Positions 8,556-17,293 are shown, counted from the first letter of the stretch. The stretch is DNA of 64,000 nt from Brevibacterium zhoupengii (GCF_021117425.1 NZ_CP088298.1:496001-560000); one strand, 5' to 3'. Notes: generated from the sequence alone by a model not told the origin. Numbers and translations are program-made.

Positions 8556-9332
8556 GTGGCTGAGGTTCCGGCACTGCGGCGCTCGATCGCGATCCTTCGG
8601 CATCTGGCCTCATCGAATCGTCCGATCACCGCCGGTGCCCTGGTCCGGGCGCTGGAGATCCCGCGCTCGAGTGCCTACGAGCTGCTCACCGTGCTCGAGG
8701 AACTCGGGCTCGTCGTGCGCACCGAATCCGGTTATGTGCTGGGTGCCGGCGTGCACGAACTGGGCAGCTCCTACCTGCGCACGAACCCGCTGCAGCGCCT
8801 GGCTCAGCCCATCGTGCGTCAGCTGGCGGAGGAGACCTCGGCCACGGCACAGTTGGCCGTCATCCGCGGCTGGGAGACCGTGTACGTGCTCAAAGAGCAG
8901 TCCCTGAAGTCCGTCGCGGTCATCACCGCCACCGGTGTGCGCATGCCCAGCTACCTGACGGCGACCGGGCGGGCGATACTCGCGCAGCTGCCCAAGTCTG
9001 AGGTGCTGGCGATGTTCCAGTCCGAGTCCGGATTCGTCACCCGCACCGGCCAGGGCCCGACCACGGTCAAGGCGCTCAACGCAATCCTGGCCCAGGACAG
9101 ACGGGCCGGATGGGCGATCGAACACGGCGAGGTCACCCCCGGGATCTCGACGATCGCCGCCCCCGTCTACGATGTCCTCTCCCGGCCGATCGCCGCGATC
9201 GGGCTCTCGCTCGCTGGGGATGCGCTGGGCTCAGGAGCCTCCGGTGAAGCGCTGGACGAGGACGCTGTCACTGAACCGCTCGTGGACAAGGTCCTCGCAG
9301 CCGCCGCAGAGGTGACCGCAAAGCTGCGGTGA
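8556..9332 (+). CDS. IclR-family transcriptional regulator, probable hut regulator
   Basis: A 258-residue IclR protein: winged helix-turn-helix at about residues 5-65 (RRSIAILRHLAS, then SSAYELLTVLEELGLV), followed by an IclR effector domain. GTG start at 8556 with GGAGG at 8543-8547. It is the last gene of the hut operon, 3 nt after hutF, so it is probably the pathway regulator; the palindrome at 2641-2658 is a candidate target. The last codons of the gene are copied at 11058 in the second copy of the flanking direct repeat. Confidence 0.85.
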   Translation: MAEVPALRRSIAILRHLASSNRPITAGALVRALEIPRSSAYELLTVLEELGLVVRTESGYVLGAGVHELGSSYLRTNPLQRLAQPIVRQLAEETSATAQLAVIRGWETVYVLKEQSLKSVAVITATGVRMPSYLTATGRAILAQLPKSEVLAMFQSESGFVTRTGQGPTTVKALNAILAQDRRAGWAIEHGEVTPGISTIAAPVYDVLSRPIAAIGLSLAGDALGSGASGEALDEDAVTEPLVDKVLAAAAEVTAKLR

Positions 9333-9463
9333 CCTCTCAAGAGTCGGTGACCATCCTCAGCCAGAACAATCGAGCGGACCACTTGTCGTCGAGGGAGCAG
9401 GTTATAGTGTCTCCCGTCGAAGCTAAGTGGTCCGCTCGATGAAGCGTGGGGCCAGAGTGAGGC
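9313..9463 (+). repeat. direct repeat, copy 1
   Basis: 151 bp covering the last seven codons of iclR and the hairpin at 9370-9439. It matches 11058-11206 with a few substitutions and a short indel after GACCTCT. Confidence 0.9.
9370..9439. terminator. hairpin between convergent iclR and cmx
   Basis: 15-bp perfect arms TCGAGCGGACCACTT (9370-9384) and AAGTGGTCCGCTCGA (9425-9439) with a 40-nt centre that itself contains a GGGAG/CTCCC stem. It lies between two converging stops, so it could serve both directions. Because the arms are exact terminal inverted repeats of a 70-bp unit, a miniature element is an alternative. Confidence 0.6.
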
Positions 9464-9507
9464 CGATCGGAGACGGACACGAAGTGCGAAAAGTGCATTC
9501 GGATGAA

Positions 9508-10686
9508 TCACCGGTTGGCCTCCGGACCGGTCTTCATGAGCGTGCACCGTAAGAGGAACATGATGATGAGTGATACTGCAGTAAGCGCCGAGGCGACATA
9601 AACCGGCGCCAGCAGACCCAGGTCGGTAGATAGTCCGAATGCGCCAAGCACCGGCCCAGCGGCAGCTCCCATGTTCAATGCTGCGGTTGCATACGAACCG
9701 CCCATGGTCGGTGCACCCGACGCTGCATACATCACACGAGCGATCAATGTGCTGCCCACGCCGAACGACAGGACGCCCTGAACTAAGACGAGAACGATAA
9801 GAGCAACGGGGTTCGACGCTGTCGCGGCCAGCATGACCCAGCCTGCCAGCAGCAGAGGTCCACCGACAGCAAGCACTGTGCCGGGTCGTTGATCTGATAG
9901 TCGTCCAGCGATCGTGACGCCGAAGAACGAACCGCTGCCGAACATCACCAGGGCGAGCGGCACCCAGAATTCGTCCAGCCTCGCGGTCTCAGTCACGACC
10001 GGCGCGAGGAAGGTGAATACCGCAAAGGTCCCTCCGTTGATCAGCGCGGCAAGTGCCATGGTTAAGACGAGCCGCGGCGTCGCCAACTGGCCGAGTTCCG
10101 TAAGAAGACTTGGCGAAGATGCGGTGGATGCAGTCTGAGCGGCAGTATTCGCGATGCCTCGTATGATTCCGAAGATCGCGGGAAGACAGAGTAAGGCGAT
10201 CGCCCAGAACGTGGCTCGCCAGCCCAGTGCTGTGCCGAGTAGCGCCCCACCAGGGACACCTGCGACGGTTGCGATCGTCGTGCCGGCAAGCAGGATCGAC
10301 AATGCACGCCCCTTCTGGTTCTCCGGCACAAGGATAGCGGACGTGCTCAGAGCTACGGCGAGGAACCCGGCGTTTGCAAGAGCGCTGAGTATCCGGGTGA
10401 TGAGCAGGAGGGAGAAAGCGGACGTCATCGCTCCGATGATGTGGCTTCCTGCGAACACGATTAGGCAGACGACTAACGTGTGCCGCGGTGGCCAACGGCG
10501 ACCGAATGCTGCCATCACTGGCGCGCCGATGACCATACCGACCGCGAATGCGGAGGTCAGCAGCCCCGCCGTGCCGACCGATATTTCAAGTTCGGTTGCG
10601 ATCGCGGGGAGGAGTCCCGCGAGCATGAATTCTGAAGTACCCATGACGAAGACCGCCAGGGCAAGCATGTAGAGAGCAAAAGGCAT
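9508..10686 (-). CDS. cmx: MFS chloramphenicol exporter, Cmx/Cml type
   Basis: A 392-residue, 12-TM major facilitator of the drug:H+ antiporter group. It agrees nearly throughout with what I recall of corynebacterial Cmx and Rhodococcus/Streptomyces Cml exporters: MPFALYMLALAVFVMGTSEF at the start, then VGTAGLLTSAFAVGM, RILSALANAGFLAVALST, the antiporter motif GVPGGALLGTALGWRATFW near residue 142, and SGAPTMGGSYATAALN near 326. Expected role: chloramphenicol efflux across the cytoplasmic membrane. ATG at 10686 with GGAG 7 nt upstream. It is flanked by ~150-bp direct repeats and preceded by a short leader ORF, and looks acquired relative to its neighbours. Confidence 0.88.
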   Translation of the reverse strand: MPFALYMLALAVFVMGTSEFMLAGLLPAIATELEISVGTAGLLTSAFAVGMVIGAPVMAAFGRRWPPRHTLVVCLIVFAGSHIIGAMTSAFSLLLITRILSALANAGFLAVALSTSAILVPENQKGRALSILLAGTTIATVAGVPGGALLGTALGWRATFWAIALLCLPAIFGIIRGIANTAAQTASTASSPSLLTELGQLATPRLVLTMALAALINGGTFAVFTFLAPVVTETARLDEFWVPLALVMFGSGSFFGVTIAGRLSDQRPGTVLAVGGPLLLAGWVMLAATASNPVALIVLVLVQGVLSFGVGSTLIARVMYAASGAPTMGGSYATAALNMGAAAGPVLGAFGLSTDLGLLAPVYVASALTAVSLIIMFLLRCTLMKTGPEANR

Positions 10687-10707
10687 CGAGTACTCCGAGG
10701 TGAGAGA

Positions 10708-10761
10708 TCAAAAAATGGATCTTCTTGCCACCACGGTCAGCGCCCAGATTGCGCCAGACAT
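10708..10761 (-). CDS. possible 17-residue leader peptide of cmx
   Basis: ATG at 10761 opens MSGAIWALTVVARRSIF and stops at 10708-10710, 21 nt before the exporter start. It is preceded by TTGAAC-N16-CACAAT within about 40 nt. Short inverted repeats surround it (CCCAC/GTGGG at 10765-10781; AGATC/GATCT near its end). Translational attenuation by leader peptides is known for cmlA exporters, so this is a plausible inducible-control leader, but the size and position are the only evidence. Confidence 0.45.
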   Translation of the reverse strand: MSGAIWALTVVARRSIF

Positions 10762-10988
10762 ACACCCACGCAGATTGTGGGCGTCGAAACTAGTGGTTCA
10801 AGGGGCTGACGGTGTGACCGACAGCCCTGACTTGTCTGATTCGGGACTCGACATGTCCCAGACTCTACCCGAGCTCGATGGTGAGTGGTTAGGACAGATC
10901 GGTTCTCAACCGGCTTAACGTTATTGCGAACGGGGTCAGCGCAGAGGCGCGCGGCAAACCAGTCAGAGCTCGCGATGATCCGCTCTAG

Positions 10989-11020
10989 TTTTTATGAATT
11001 GGAAGTGTTTCTCATAAAAA
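10989..11020. other. AT-rich inverted repeat in cmx upstream region
   Basis: TTTTTATGA (10989-10997) and TCATAAAAA (11012-11020) are perfect 9-bp arms with a 14-bp spacer in a locally AT-rich patch unlike the surroundings. The rest of 10762-11057 holds no gene I can support. It may be an operator or the end of a lost insertion element. Confidence 0.5.
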
Positions 11021-11057
11021 TGATTTCCGTGCTTTATGAGTTCTGCCGGCACCGAGA

Positions 11058-11206
11058 TGACCGCAAAGCTGCGGTGACCTCTGGCTGCGGTGACCATCCT
11101 CAGCCAGAACAATCAAGCGGACCACTTGGCGTCGAGGGAGCAGGTTATAGTGTCTCCCGTCGAAGTTAAGTGGTCCGCTCGATGAAGCGTGGGGCCAGAG
11201 CGAGGC
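11058..11206 (+). repeat. direct repeat, copy 2
   Basis: 149 bp matching 9313-9463, including a displaced copy of the final codons of iclR and ending exactly at the BCCT stop codon at 11207. Confidence 0.9.
11113..11182. terminator. hairpin copy 2, downstream of the BCCT gene
   Basis: Same 15-bp inverted repeat as at 9370-9439 with one G-to-A change in the left arm (still a G-U pair). It lies just after the BCCT stop on the minus strand and is likely that gene's terminator. Confidence 0.6.
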
Positions 11207-12877
11207 TCAGAGCCCGAGCACGCGCTTTTCGCGGGCGATCTCTTCGACGATCTGGTGGTCGCTCTTCAGCTCCTTGATCAGAGCGATTCCGAGGACGACG
11301 ACGATGACGGTGAATGGCACAGCAGAGAGCATCGCCGCCTGTTGCAGAGCCTGGAGTCCGCCGAGGAGGAGCAGCACGATCGCACAGGCGCCGGTGAGGA
11401 AGCCCCAGGTGGCGATGACTGGCCGGTTCGGCTCGAACGAACCTCGCGAGGACAGCGAACTGAGCACGAAGGTGTTCGAGTCAGCAGAGGAGACGAAGAA
11501 CAGGATCACCATGATGATGGTGAAGATCGAGGCCAGAAGCGTGAGCGGGAGTTCCTCGAGCAGACTGAAGAATGCGGTGTCGAGATTGGCAGACGTCGCC
11601 TCACCGATCTTCGCTCCGCCCATGTCGAGCTTGATCGCGGACCCGCCCATAATGGTGAACCAGAGGAAGAACACGGCGCTTGGAACGAGCAGCACACCGG
11701 CGACGAACTGGCGGATCGTTCGGCCCTTGGAGATCTTGGCCAGGAAGATTCCGACGAAGGCGCTCCATGACAGCCACCAGGCCATCATGAAGTAGGTCCA
11801 GCCGAGCATCCATTCGCTGTCTGCAGCGCTGGAAGGCGTCATGAAACTCAGCTGCAGGAAGTCGCCGGCGAAGGAACCGACCGAGCGTACGAACAGATTG
11901 GCGACGAAGCCGCTGGGCCCGGTGATGAAGACGAACAGGCCGAGGATGGTCGCCATGGTCAGGGTGATCTGGGAGACGTATTTGATGCCACGGCCGACGC
12001 CGGACAGAGCCGAGCCGGTGAAGAGCAGCGTCAGCACACCGATGACGACGACCTGCAGAGTCAGGGTGGCGTCGACGCCGAACACGACTTTGAGGCCTTC
12101 GCCGATCTGAGAGGCGCCGAGGCCCAGCGACGTTGTCGTTCCGAACAGGGTGGCGATGATGGTGAGGATGTCGATGAACTTGCCGACCCAGCCGTCGACG
12201 AAGCGACCGAGCACTGGGCGCAGCATCGTCGAGACGAGAGCCGGCCGACCTTTCCGGTGTGTGGAATAGCCGATGGCCAGGCCGAAGACTCCGAAGATGG
12301 CCCAGGCTTGGAAGCCCCAGTCGAGGTAGGAGAACTGCATTGCCCGGACCGCGGCGTCCATGGTCTCCGGCTCTGCCAGGCCATGTGGTGGGACCATGAA
12401 GTGCGACATCGGTTCGGCCACACCGTAGCTGACGAGGCCGATGCCCATGACCGCGGCCAAGACCATCGCCAGCCAGGCGAAGGTGCTGTACTCTGGCCTC
12501 GAATCCGCTGACCCGAGCCGAAGACGGCCGAATCTGCTGGCGGCGAACCACACGAGCATGACGATCGCGGCGAATGGCACGACGAGGTAGATCCAGCCGA
12601 AGCCCGATGACACGGCGGTCATCGCTGTGGTCATGATGGTGCCCAGGCTCTCAGGTGAGATCGCGGCCCAGAGCACAAAGGCGATGACGAAGGCCACCGA
12701 CCAGTAGAAGACGCTGCCGATATTGCTGTGCTGAGCGGAGTCGGCGGCTTCCTGTGATTCTGCCTGTGCGGTATCGGTAGTGCTTGCCGCGGGGTCAGGC
12801 TCCGAGTCGGCTTCAGATCCGGGGTCAGTCCCGGGGTCAGGCTCCGGTTCGGGTACGTGGTTGTCCATCATCGTCAT
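11207..12877 (-). CDS. BCCT-family betaine/choline/carnitine transporter
   Basis: Secondary transporter with about 12 TM segments for glycine betaine, choline or a related quaternary amine. The conserved TM8 region reads WWLSWSAFVGIFLAKISKGR. The N-terminus is an unusual acidic Pro/Glu/Asp-rich cytosolic tail (repeated PEPDPGTDPGSE-like text), as seen in osmoregulated actinobacterial carriers. A GTG at 12901 opens the frame, but the ATG at 12877 has GGAG at good spacing and is preferred (556 residues). Substrate cannot be set from sequence; a second BCCT is at 30970. Confidence 0.88.
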   Translation of the reverse strand: MTMMDNHVPEPEPDPGTDPGSEADSEPDPAASTTDTAQAESQEAADSAQHSNIGSVFYWSVAFVIAFVLWAAISPESLGTIMTTAMTAVSSGFGWIYLVVPFAAIVMLVWFAASRFGRLRLGSADSRPEYSTFAWLAMVLAAVMGIGLVSYGVAEPMSHFMVPPHGLAEPETMDAAVRAMQFSYLDWGFQAWAIFGVFGLAIGYSTHRKGRPALVSTMLRPVLGRFVDGWVGKFIDILTIIATLFGTTTSLGLGASQIGEGLKVVFGVDATLTLQVVVIGVLTLLFTGSALSGVGRGIKYVSQITLTMATILGLFVFITGPSGFVANLFVRSVGSFAGDFLQLSFMTPSSAADSEWMLGWTYFMMAWWLSWSAFVGIFLAKISKGRTIRQFVAGVLLVPSAVFFLWFTIMGGSAIKLDMGGAKIGEATSANLDTAFFSLLEELPLTLLASIFTIIMVILFFVSSADSNTFVLSSLSSRGSFEPNRPVIATWGFLTGACAIVLLLLGGLQALQQAAMLSAVPFTVIVVVLGIALIKELKSDHQIVEEIAREKRVLGL

Positions 12878-12964
12878 CGTGGTCTCCAAACTCGAATCCA
12901 CCTGGGCGGCGGGCAGGAGTCTTCGTCAGGGGGCGGTGGGGGTAGTGCGCTATGGCAAGAAACA

Positions 12965-12994
12965 GGCTCCGCGAACTGGGGTGTTCGTGGAGCC
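12965..12994. terminator. hairpin between atuA-type locus and BCCT gene
   Basis: GGCTCC(12965-12970)/GGAGCC(12989-12994) with an inner CGAAC/GTTCG pairing. It lies between the 3' end of the small AtuA-associated gene and the 5' end of the BCCT gene, both on the minus strand. It could terminate the former or sit in the leader of the latter. Confidence 0.4.
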
Positions 12995-13091
12995 TCGTAG
13001 GTGACGAGTGTATGCGCTTATGTCAGCAAAGCCTGCCTCGATTCGGCACTCTGACGAAGAGTGTGAGGTATCTCGCGTGGCCTGCCAGCCC

Positions 13092-13391
13092 TCAGACTTC
13101 GAGCGTGAGCAGGTGGTAGCTCATGGTCTTTCCGTGCCCGTCGAGGTTGGGAGAGCCGGTGACTCCGCCGCCGAGCAGCCCGGTGAGTTCGAAGCTGAAG
13201 GAGTGCAGAGTCGGCAACTCACTGCGAGTGACAGTCTGCGCGTCGAGGCCGAAGTGGAGGGCAACGCGTTCAGCGCTGAGCTCCTGATCGAGGCGGCTAT
13301 ACGCGGACTGGTCATGGGCGATGACGCCGAGGATGAGGGTATCGCCTTTGTCTCCGGTGCGTACCGACGCGAGTTCGTCGATGGTGGTCAT
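13092..13391 (-). CDS. small AtuA-associated protein
   Basis: 99 residues starting MTTIDELASVRTGDKGDTLILG. The RTGDKGD segment is typical of the short protein that follows, or is fused to, AtuA-family (DUF1446) proteins. The start overlaps the AtuA stop by 4 nt, so the two are co-translated. Probably a subunit or partner of the AtuA protein; biochemical role unknown. Confidence 0.75.
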   Translation of the reverse strand: MTTIDELASVRTGDKGDTLILGVIAHDQSAYSRLDQELSAERVALHFGLDAQTVTRSELPTLHSFSFELTGLLGGGVTGSPNLDGHGKTMSYHLLTLEV

Positions 13392-14854
13392 TCGTTTCCT
13401 CCCATTCCTCTGGCGGCCGGGCCATTGTCAGTGATGCTGCCGGGCACCGGTCCTACCGGCGATCCGTTGACGAACTCGACGTTCACCGACTCCTCGATAA
13501 TCCTTCGATCCACACTGCACGACTTGACCGAGACGACGCTGTGCACGGTCTTCCGGGCACCACCACCGCCGGCCGGACCGTTGGTGTAGAGCGCCTCGAC
13601 CTCATCACCGATGATCGCAGCCTCCTGCCGGGTCGCTGCGCTTCCGACGATGCGCAGACGCACCTCGGCGGGGTCATCGACCTTGACCAGACCGCGGAAG
13701 GCCGCGGCCATTCCGATGTATTCGACGAACACCGACTCGGGATCGACATCGTAGAGATCTTCGAGGCGCTCGAGGACGATCGCCGCCGCCAACTCGGCCC
13801 GTTCCTTCGACCGGAGTCCGGAGTAGCTGATCTGTCCTTCGCCCTGCCACCCGGAGTTGTAGCCGAGAGTGACCTTGAGGTCTCTGGGCCGAGGTGATCC
13901 CGTCCCCCCGCTCACACGTACCTGGTCGTCGCCGACCTCTTCGAAGCTCACCCGGGAGAAGTCCGCGATGACATCGGGGGTGATATAGGCGCTGGGGTCG
14001 GCGACCTCGTAGAGGAGCTGTTCGGTGCAGGTGCGCGTGGTGACTTCGCCGCCCGAACCCTTGAGTTTGCTCAGGAGAGCCTGCGCATCGGCGTCGACAT
14101 CGGCGAAGGGGAACCCGAGACGGGCGAGGCCGGCAACAGGCTTCGTCACCGGGTCGGCGAAGTAGCCGCCGGTCACCTGACCGGCGCATTCGAGCAGATG
14201 CCCGATGACCGTGGCACGGCCGATGAGATCGGCATCGCCGTGGTCCCAGCCGAAGTAGTGTGCCAGAGCGCCGACATAGAGCGAGGGATCTGCGACACGA
14301 CCGGTGATGACGATGCGCGCACCGGAGTCCAGAGCACGCCGAATCGGCTCGGCACCCAGGTAGGCATTGGCCGAAATCAGTTCGCCGTCGGAGGCGGATG
14401 CCGGCTGCCCCGTCTCCCAGGTCAGCGGATCCTCATCGTTGACGATGCCAAGGACGTCATCCCCGGTGACATAGGCAACGGGCAGGTTGATATCCAACTC
14501 TCGAACCACCTCGGCGACGGCATGAGCAGCAGCCCGCGGATTCGCGGCACCGCCGTTGGTCACGATGCGGGTGCCGTTGGCGAAGCAGTGGCCGGCCACT
14601 GACCGGATGCGCTCGACCAAGGTCGGATCGAAGCCGGTATCCGCGGTCTCTCGCTCGCGTCGCTGAGCAGCGGCGACAGTCCGCTCGCCGAGGAGTTCGA
14701 AGACGAGGAAGTCGAGCTTGCCGTGCTCGGCCAAGGCAATCGCGGGGTCGAGACGATCCCCGGCGAATCCGGCGCCGGCTCCCACCCGCACATGGTGTGC
14801 AGGTTTGGGCGGTGACGAGAGCCCGGATTGGCTCGATAGGTTCAAGCTACCCAC
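13388..14854 (-). CDS. AtuA-family (DUF1446) acyclic terpene utilisation protein
   Basis: A 488-residue protein with the family's N-terminal RVGAGAGFAGDRLDPA, then LDFLVFELLGERT and NGGAANP. AtuA belongs to the citronellol/geraniol degradation cluster of pseudomonads, but no other atu genes are here, so another carboxylate substrate is possible. GTG start at 14854 overlaps the CitMHS stop by 13 nt; a start closer to the VRVGAGAG motif cannot be excluded. Operon order is CitMHS carrier, AtuA, small partner, divergent from a LysR gene. Confidence 0.75.
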   Translation of the reverse strand: MGSLNLSSQSGLSSPPKPAHHVRVGAGAGFAGDRLDPAIALAEHGKLDFLVFELLGERTVAAAQRRERETADTGFDPTLVERIRSVAGHCFANGTRIVTNGGAANPRAAAHAVAEVVRELDINLPVAYVTGDDVLGIVNDEDPLTWETGQPASASDGELISANAYLGAEPIRRALDSGARIVITGRVADPSLYVGALAHYFGWDHGDADLIGRATVIGHLLECAGQVTGGYFADPVTKPVAGLARLGFPFADVDADAQALLSKLKGSGGEVTTRTCTEQLLYEVADPSAYITPDVIADFSRVSFEEVGDDQVRVSGGTGSPRPRDLKVTLGYNSGWQGEGQISYSGLRSKERAELAAAIVLERLEDLYDVDPESVFVEYIGMAAAFRGLVKVDDPAEVRLRIVGSAATRQEAAIIGDEVEALYTNGPAGGGGARKTVHSVVSVKSCSVDRRIIEESVNVEFVNGSPVGPVPGSITDNGPAARGMGGNE

Positions 14855-16305
14855 AGGGGAATCACTCCGATCACGATTGCGGCGATGAGCACGATGATAC
14901 TGACCAGCCAGGCCCAGCCGATGAGGCCGAGGATGTGCTTGCCGATCGGGACGTTCGCCAACCCGACCAGCAGATAGAACGACCCGGTCAGAGGGCTGAT
15001 GGGGAACCCGAGGGTCTCCTGCCCGATGACAGAGGCCTGTGCGAGGACGACCGGATCGATGCCGTAGTTCGAACCCACCGCGGACAGGACGGGCAGGACG
15101 CCGAAGTAGTAGGCGTCGGGGCCGAAGAACAGGCTCATGGGCACGCCGAGCACCGCGACGACGATGGGCAGGATCGGCATGATCCCGGCCGGCAGGACGT
15201 GGACTGCGGAGTCGGCCATCGACTCGATCATTCCGCTTTCATCGAGGACGCCGAGGAGGACCCCTGCAGCCAACAGCGTGCTGGCCATGAGCATGGCTGA
15301 TTTGGCGCTGATGTCGAACTGCCGGGACTGATTCTCCAGGCCGCGGAAGTTGATGATGAGCGCGAGGATCGTGGCTACGAGGAACGCGATGGCCGGTGAG
15401 ACGATGCCCCACATCAGCACCACGAGAGTCGCGAGCAGGATGAGGCCGTTGACCCACAACGGGATGTTGCGGTGGTCCTTTTCGACGACGGCGTCAGCCT
15501 TGCCAGCATCGGATGCTCCGTCGCCAGTGACCGCAGAGCTGCCAGTGGCACCAGAGGCGGTGCCGCGGGCGTTGGAATCCACCATCACCGAGGTGGTCTG
15601 TGCCCCTACGTCGTCAGCACCGGAGGACCGTGTGGTCTGGTTGGCATCGTGAGTATGGACCGCCTCGGCGAATTCGGAGGGCTTTCCCTTGGCGATGCGC
15701 TTGGCTTCGCGACTGCCCAGGAACCAGGCGACGCCGAGCGCGGCGATGACTCCGACGATCTGAGCGGGGATCAGCGGTGTCCACACTTCATTCGCCTCGA
15801 CACCGACGGTGGCCGCAGCGCGAGCGGTCGGCCCACCCCAGGGGAGCGTATTCATGGCACCCGCGCCGAGACCCACACATGCTGTCAGCGTCAGGCGGCT
15901 CATGCCCAGACGTTGGTAGATCGGCAGCATAGCCGGAATGGTGATGAGGAACGTGGTCGCGCCCGCGCCATCCAGATGGGCGACCGTGGCCAGCAGCGTC
16001 GTTGCCAGGGCGACCGTCTTCGGTGACGAACCGCCGAATCTGATGATCTTGTCGATGATCGGGTCGAAGAATCCGACGTGGCGCAGAATGCCGAAGAAGA
16101 CGATCGCGAACACGAACATCACGACGACACTGGCGACACTGGTGATGCCGGCCAATGCGAATTCGCTGACTTGGGACGGTGAGTTGCCTGCGATGAGAGC
16201 CGCGACGATCGGGACTCCGGCCAGTGCAACGATGGGTGAGACCTTCTGCATGAGCAGCAGAGCGAGGATCACCAGCATTGATACGTATCCAATGAGTGAA
16301 AGCAC
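14842..16305 (-). CDS. CitMHS-family metal-citrate/carboxylate transporter
   Basis: A 487-residue, about 12-TM secondary carrier. VAHLDGAGATTFLITIPAM near residue 107 and NTLPWGGPTARAA near residue 152 are signatures of CitMHS citrate-metal:proton symporters. A ~70-residue hydrophilic loop rich in Ser/Asp/Ala sits mid-protein (about 215-285). GTG start at 16305 with AGGA upstream. It heads the AtuA operon, so its substrate may be the organic acid handled by AtuA rather than citrate itself (inference). Confidence 0.85.
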   Translation of the reverse strand: MLSLIGYVSMLVILALLLMQKVSPIVALAGVPIVAALIAGNSPSQVSEFALAGITSVASVVVMFVFAIVFFGILRHVGFFDPIIDKIIRFGGSSPKTVALATTLLATVAHLDGAGATTFLITIPAMLPIYQRLGMSRLTLTACVGLGAGAMNTLPWGGPTARAAATVGVEANEVWTPLIPAQIVGVIAALGVAWFLGSREAKRIAKGKPSEFAEAVHTHDANQTTRSSGADDVGAQTTSVMVDSNARGTASGATGSSAVTGDGASDAGKADAVVEKDHRNIPLWVNGLILLATLVVLMWGIVSPAIAFLVATILALIINFRGLENQSRQFDISAKSAMLMASTLLAAGVLLGVLDESGMIESMADSAVHVLPAGIMPILPIVVAVLGVPMSLFFGPDAYYFGVLPVLSAVGSNYGIDPVVLAQASVIGQETLGFPISPLTGSFYLLVGLANVPIGKHILGLIGWAWLVSIIVLIAAIVIGVIPLWVA

Positions 16306-16393
16306 CTTTGATTCCTTTCTCAGAGATCAGCTTCTATGATCCAGGGTCATTGAGGGGCGCGTCCAATACCGATTCGCTCTACACTGATGATCT

Positions 16394-17278
16394 ATGGTTA
16401 TCAATCTGGCGATGTACCACCTGCGCACGATCGAGGCGCTGCACCGGCTGCGGAGCTTCACTCTCGCCGCCGAGGACATGCAGATCTCTCAACCTGCCGT
16501 CAGCAGGGCGCTGGCCGAAGCCGAACGGCGCATCGGCGGCAGACTCTTCGATCGCAGCACACGCTCGGTCGTGCCGACTCGTTTGGGCGAGGAGGTCTCC
16601 GCTCATGCCTCGATGGCCGTCGCCACCTACGATGAGGCGCTTGATCGAATCTCTCGGCACATGAATGGTGATGACGGGGTTGTGCGGGTGGCATGCCTGC
16701 CCTCGGTGACGGCGACGCTGCTTCCCTCCGTGATCTCTGACTTCCGACGCGATTTGCCGCAGGTGGGTCTGAAGATCCATGACGAGCCGCAGGAGAACGT
16801 GGCCGAGAAGATCCTCAACGGCACAGTCGATCTGGGAATTCTGGCACTCGACTCCAGCATCCCGGCCGAGCTTGAAGTCGAAGGGGTTGCCTCAGACCGG
16901 TTGGTGGCGATCATGCCCGTTGGTCACCGACTCGCTCACCGGGATGAACTCGACTGGTCCGACTTCGCTCGCGAGAAATTCATCGGCTTCGACGCCGTGA
17001 CCAGCATCGGACCCTTGGTCACCCACGCCTTCGCCAAGCACGATGTGGACGTGGACATCGTGCAGACAGCGCGCAGCATCCCGGCCGTCGGAGGACTGGT
17101 TTCAGCGGGCCTGGGTGTCTCCGTCGTGCCAGAGATGGTCGTTCCATTGGTGAAGTTCGAGGGCATCGAAAGCGTACCGATCGCACCAGTCATCGAACGC
17201 ACCTTAGTTGTCGTCCACCGCAAGCGCGGTCCACTCCCGGCCGTCGTCGAGCGGTTCCGCCAGAGCCTGCTGTCGTGA
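16394..17278 (+). CDS. LysR-family transcriptional regulator
   Basis: 294 residues: N-terminal winged helix (HLRTIEALHRLRSFTLAAED, then SQPAVSRALAEAERRIGGRLF) and a LysR substrate-binding domain from about residue 95. It is transcribed away from the CitMHS-AtuA operon with an 88-bp shared gap, the usual arrangement for a LysR activator of its neighbour. An alternative ATG lies six codons in (16412). Confidence 0.88.
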   Translation: MVINLAMYHLRTIEALHRLRSFTLAAEDMQISQPAVSRALAEAERRIGGRLFDRSTRSVVPTRLGEEVSAHASMAVATYDEALDRISRHMNGDDGVVRVACLPSVTATLLPSVISDFRRDLPQVGLKIHDEPQENVAEKILNGTVDLGILALDSSIPAELEVEGVASDRLVAIMPVGHRLAHRDELDWSDFAREKFIGFDAVTSIGPLVTHAFAKHDVDVDIVQTARSIPAVGGLVSAGLGVSVVPEMVVPLVKFEGIESVPIAPVIERTLVVVHRKRGPLPAVVERFRQSLLS

Positions 17279-17293
17279 CGAGTCGCGCGCCCG

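Larger units (their letters stand above)
9313..11206. mobile_element. putative acquired resistance cassette bounded by direct repeats
   Basis: A 1.9-kb block holds a cmx-like exporter gene with its leader region between two ~150-bp direct repeats (9313-9463 and 11058-11206), about 93% identical by eye. The repeat includes the end of the iclR gene and a bidirectional hairpin, so the simplest history is an insertion between iclR and the BCCT gene with duplication of the junction. There is no transposase, and the boundaries are not typical short target duplications. The mechanism is unknown (homologous recombination or a circular intermediate are options). Confidence 0.55.

Noticed and set aside
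9370..9439. Calling the hairpin a complete MITE
   Set aside because: The duplication extends beyond the 15-bp terminal repeats on both sides and includes iclR codons, so the hairpin alone did not move.
10700..10918. Plus-strand frame upstream of the exporter
   Set aside because: No ribosome site or family features, and it covers the exporter's own promoter and leader region on the other strand.
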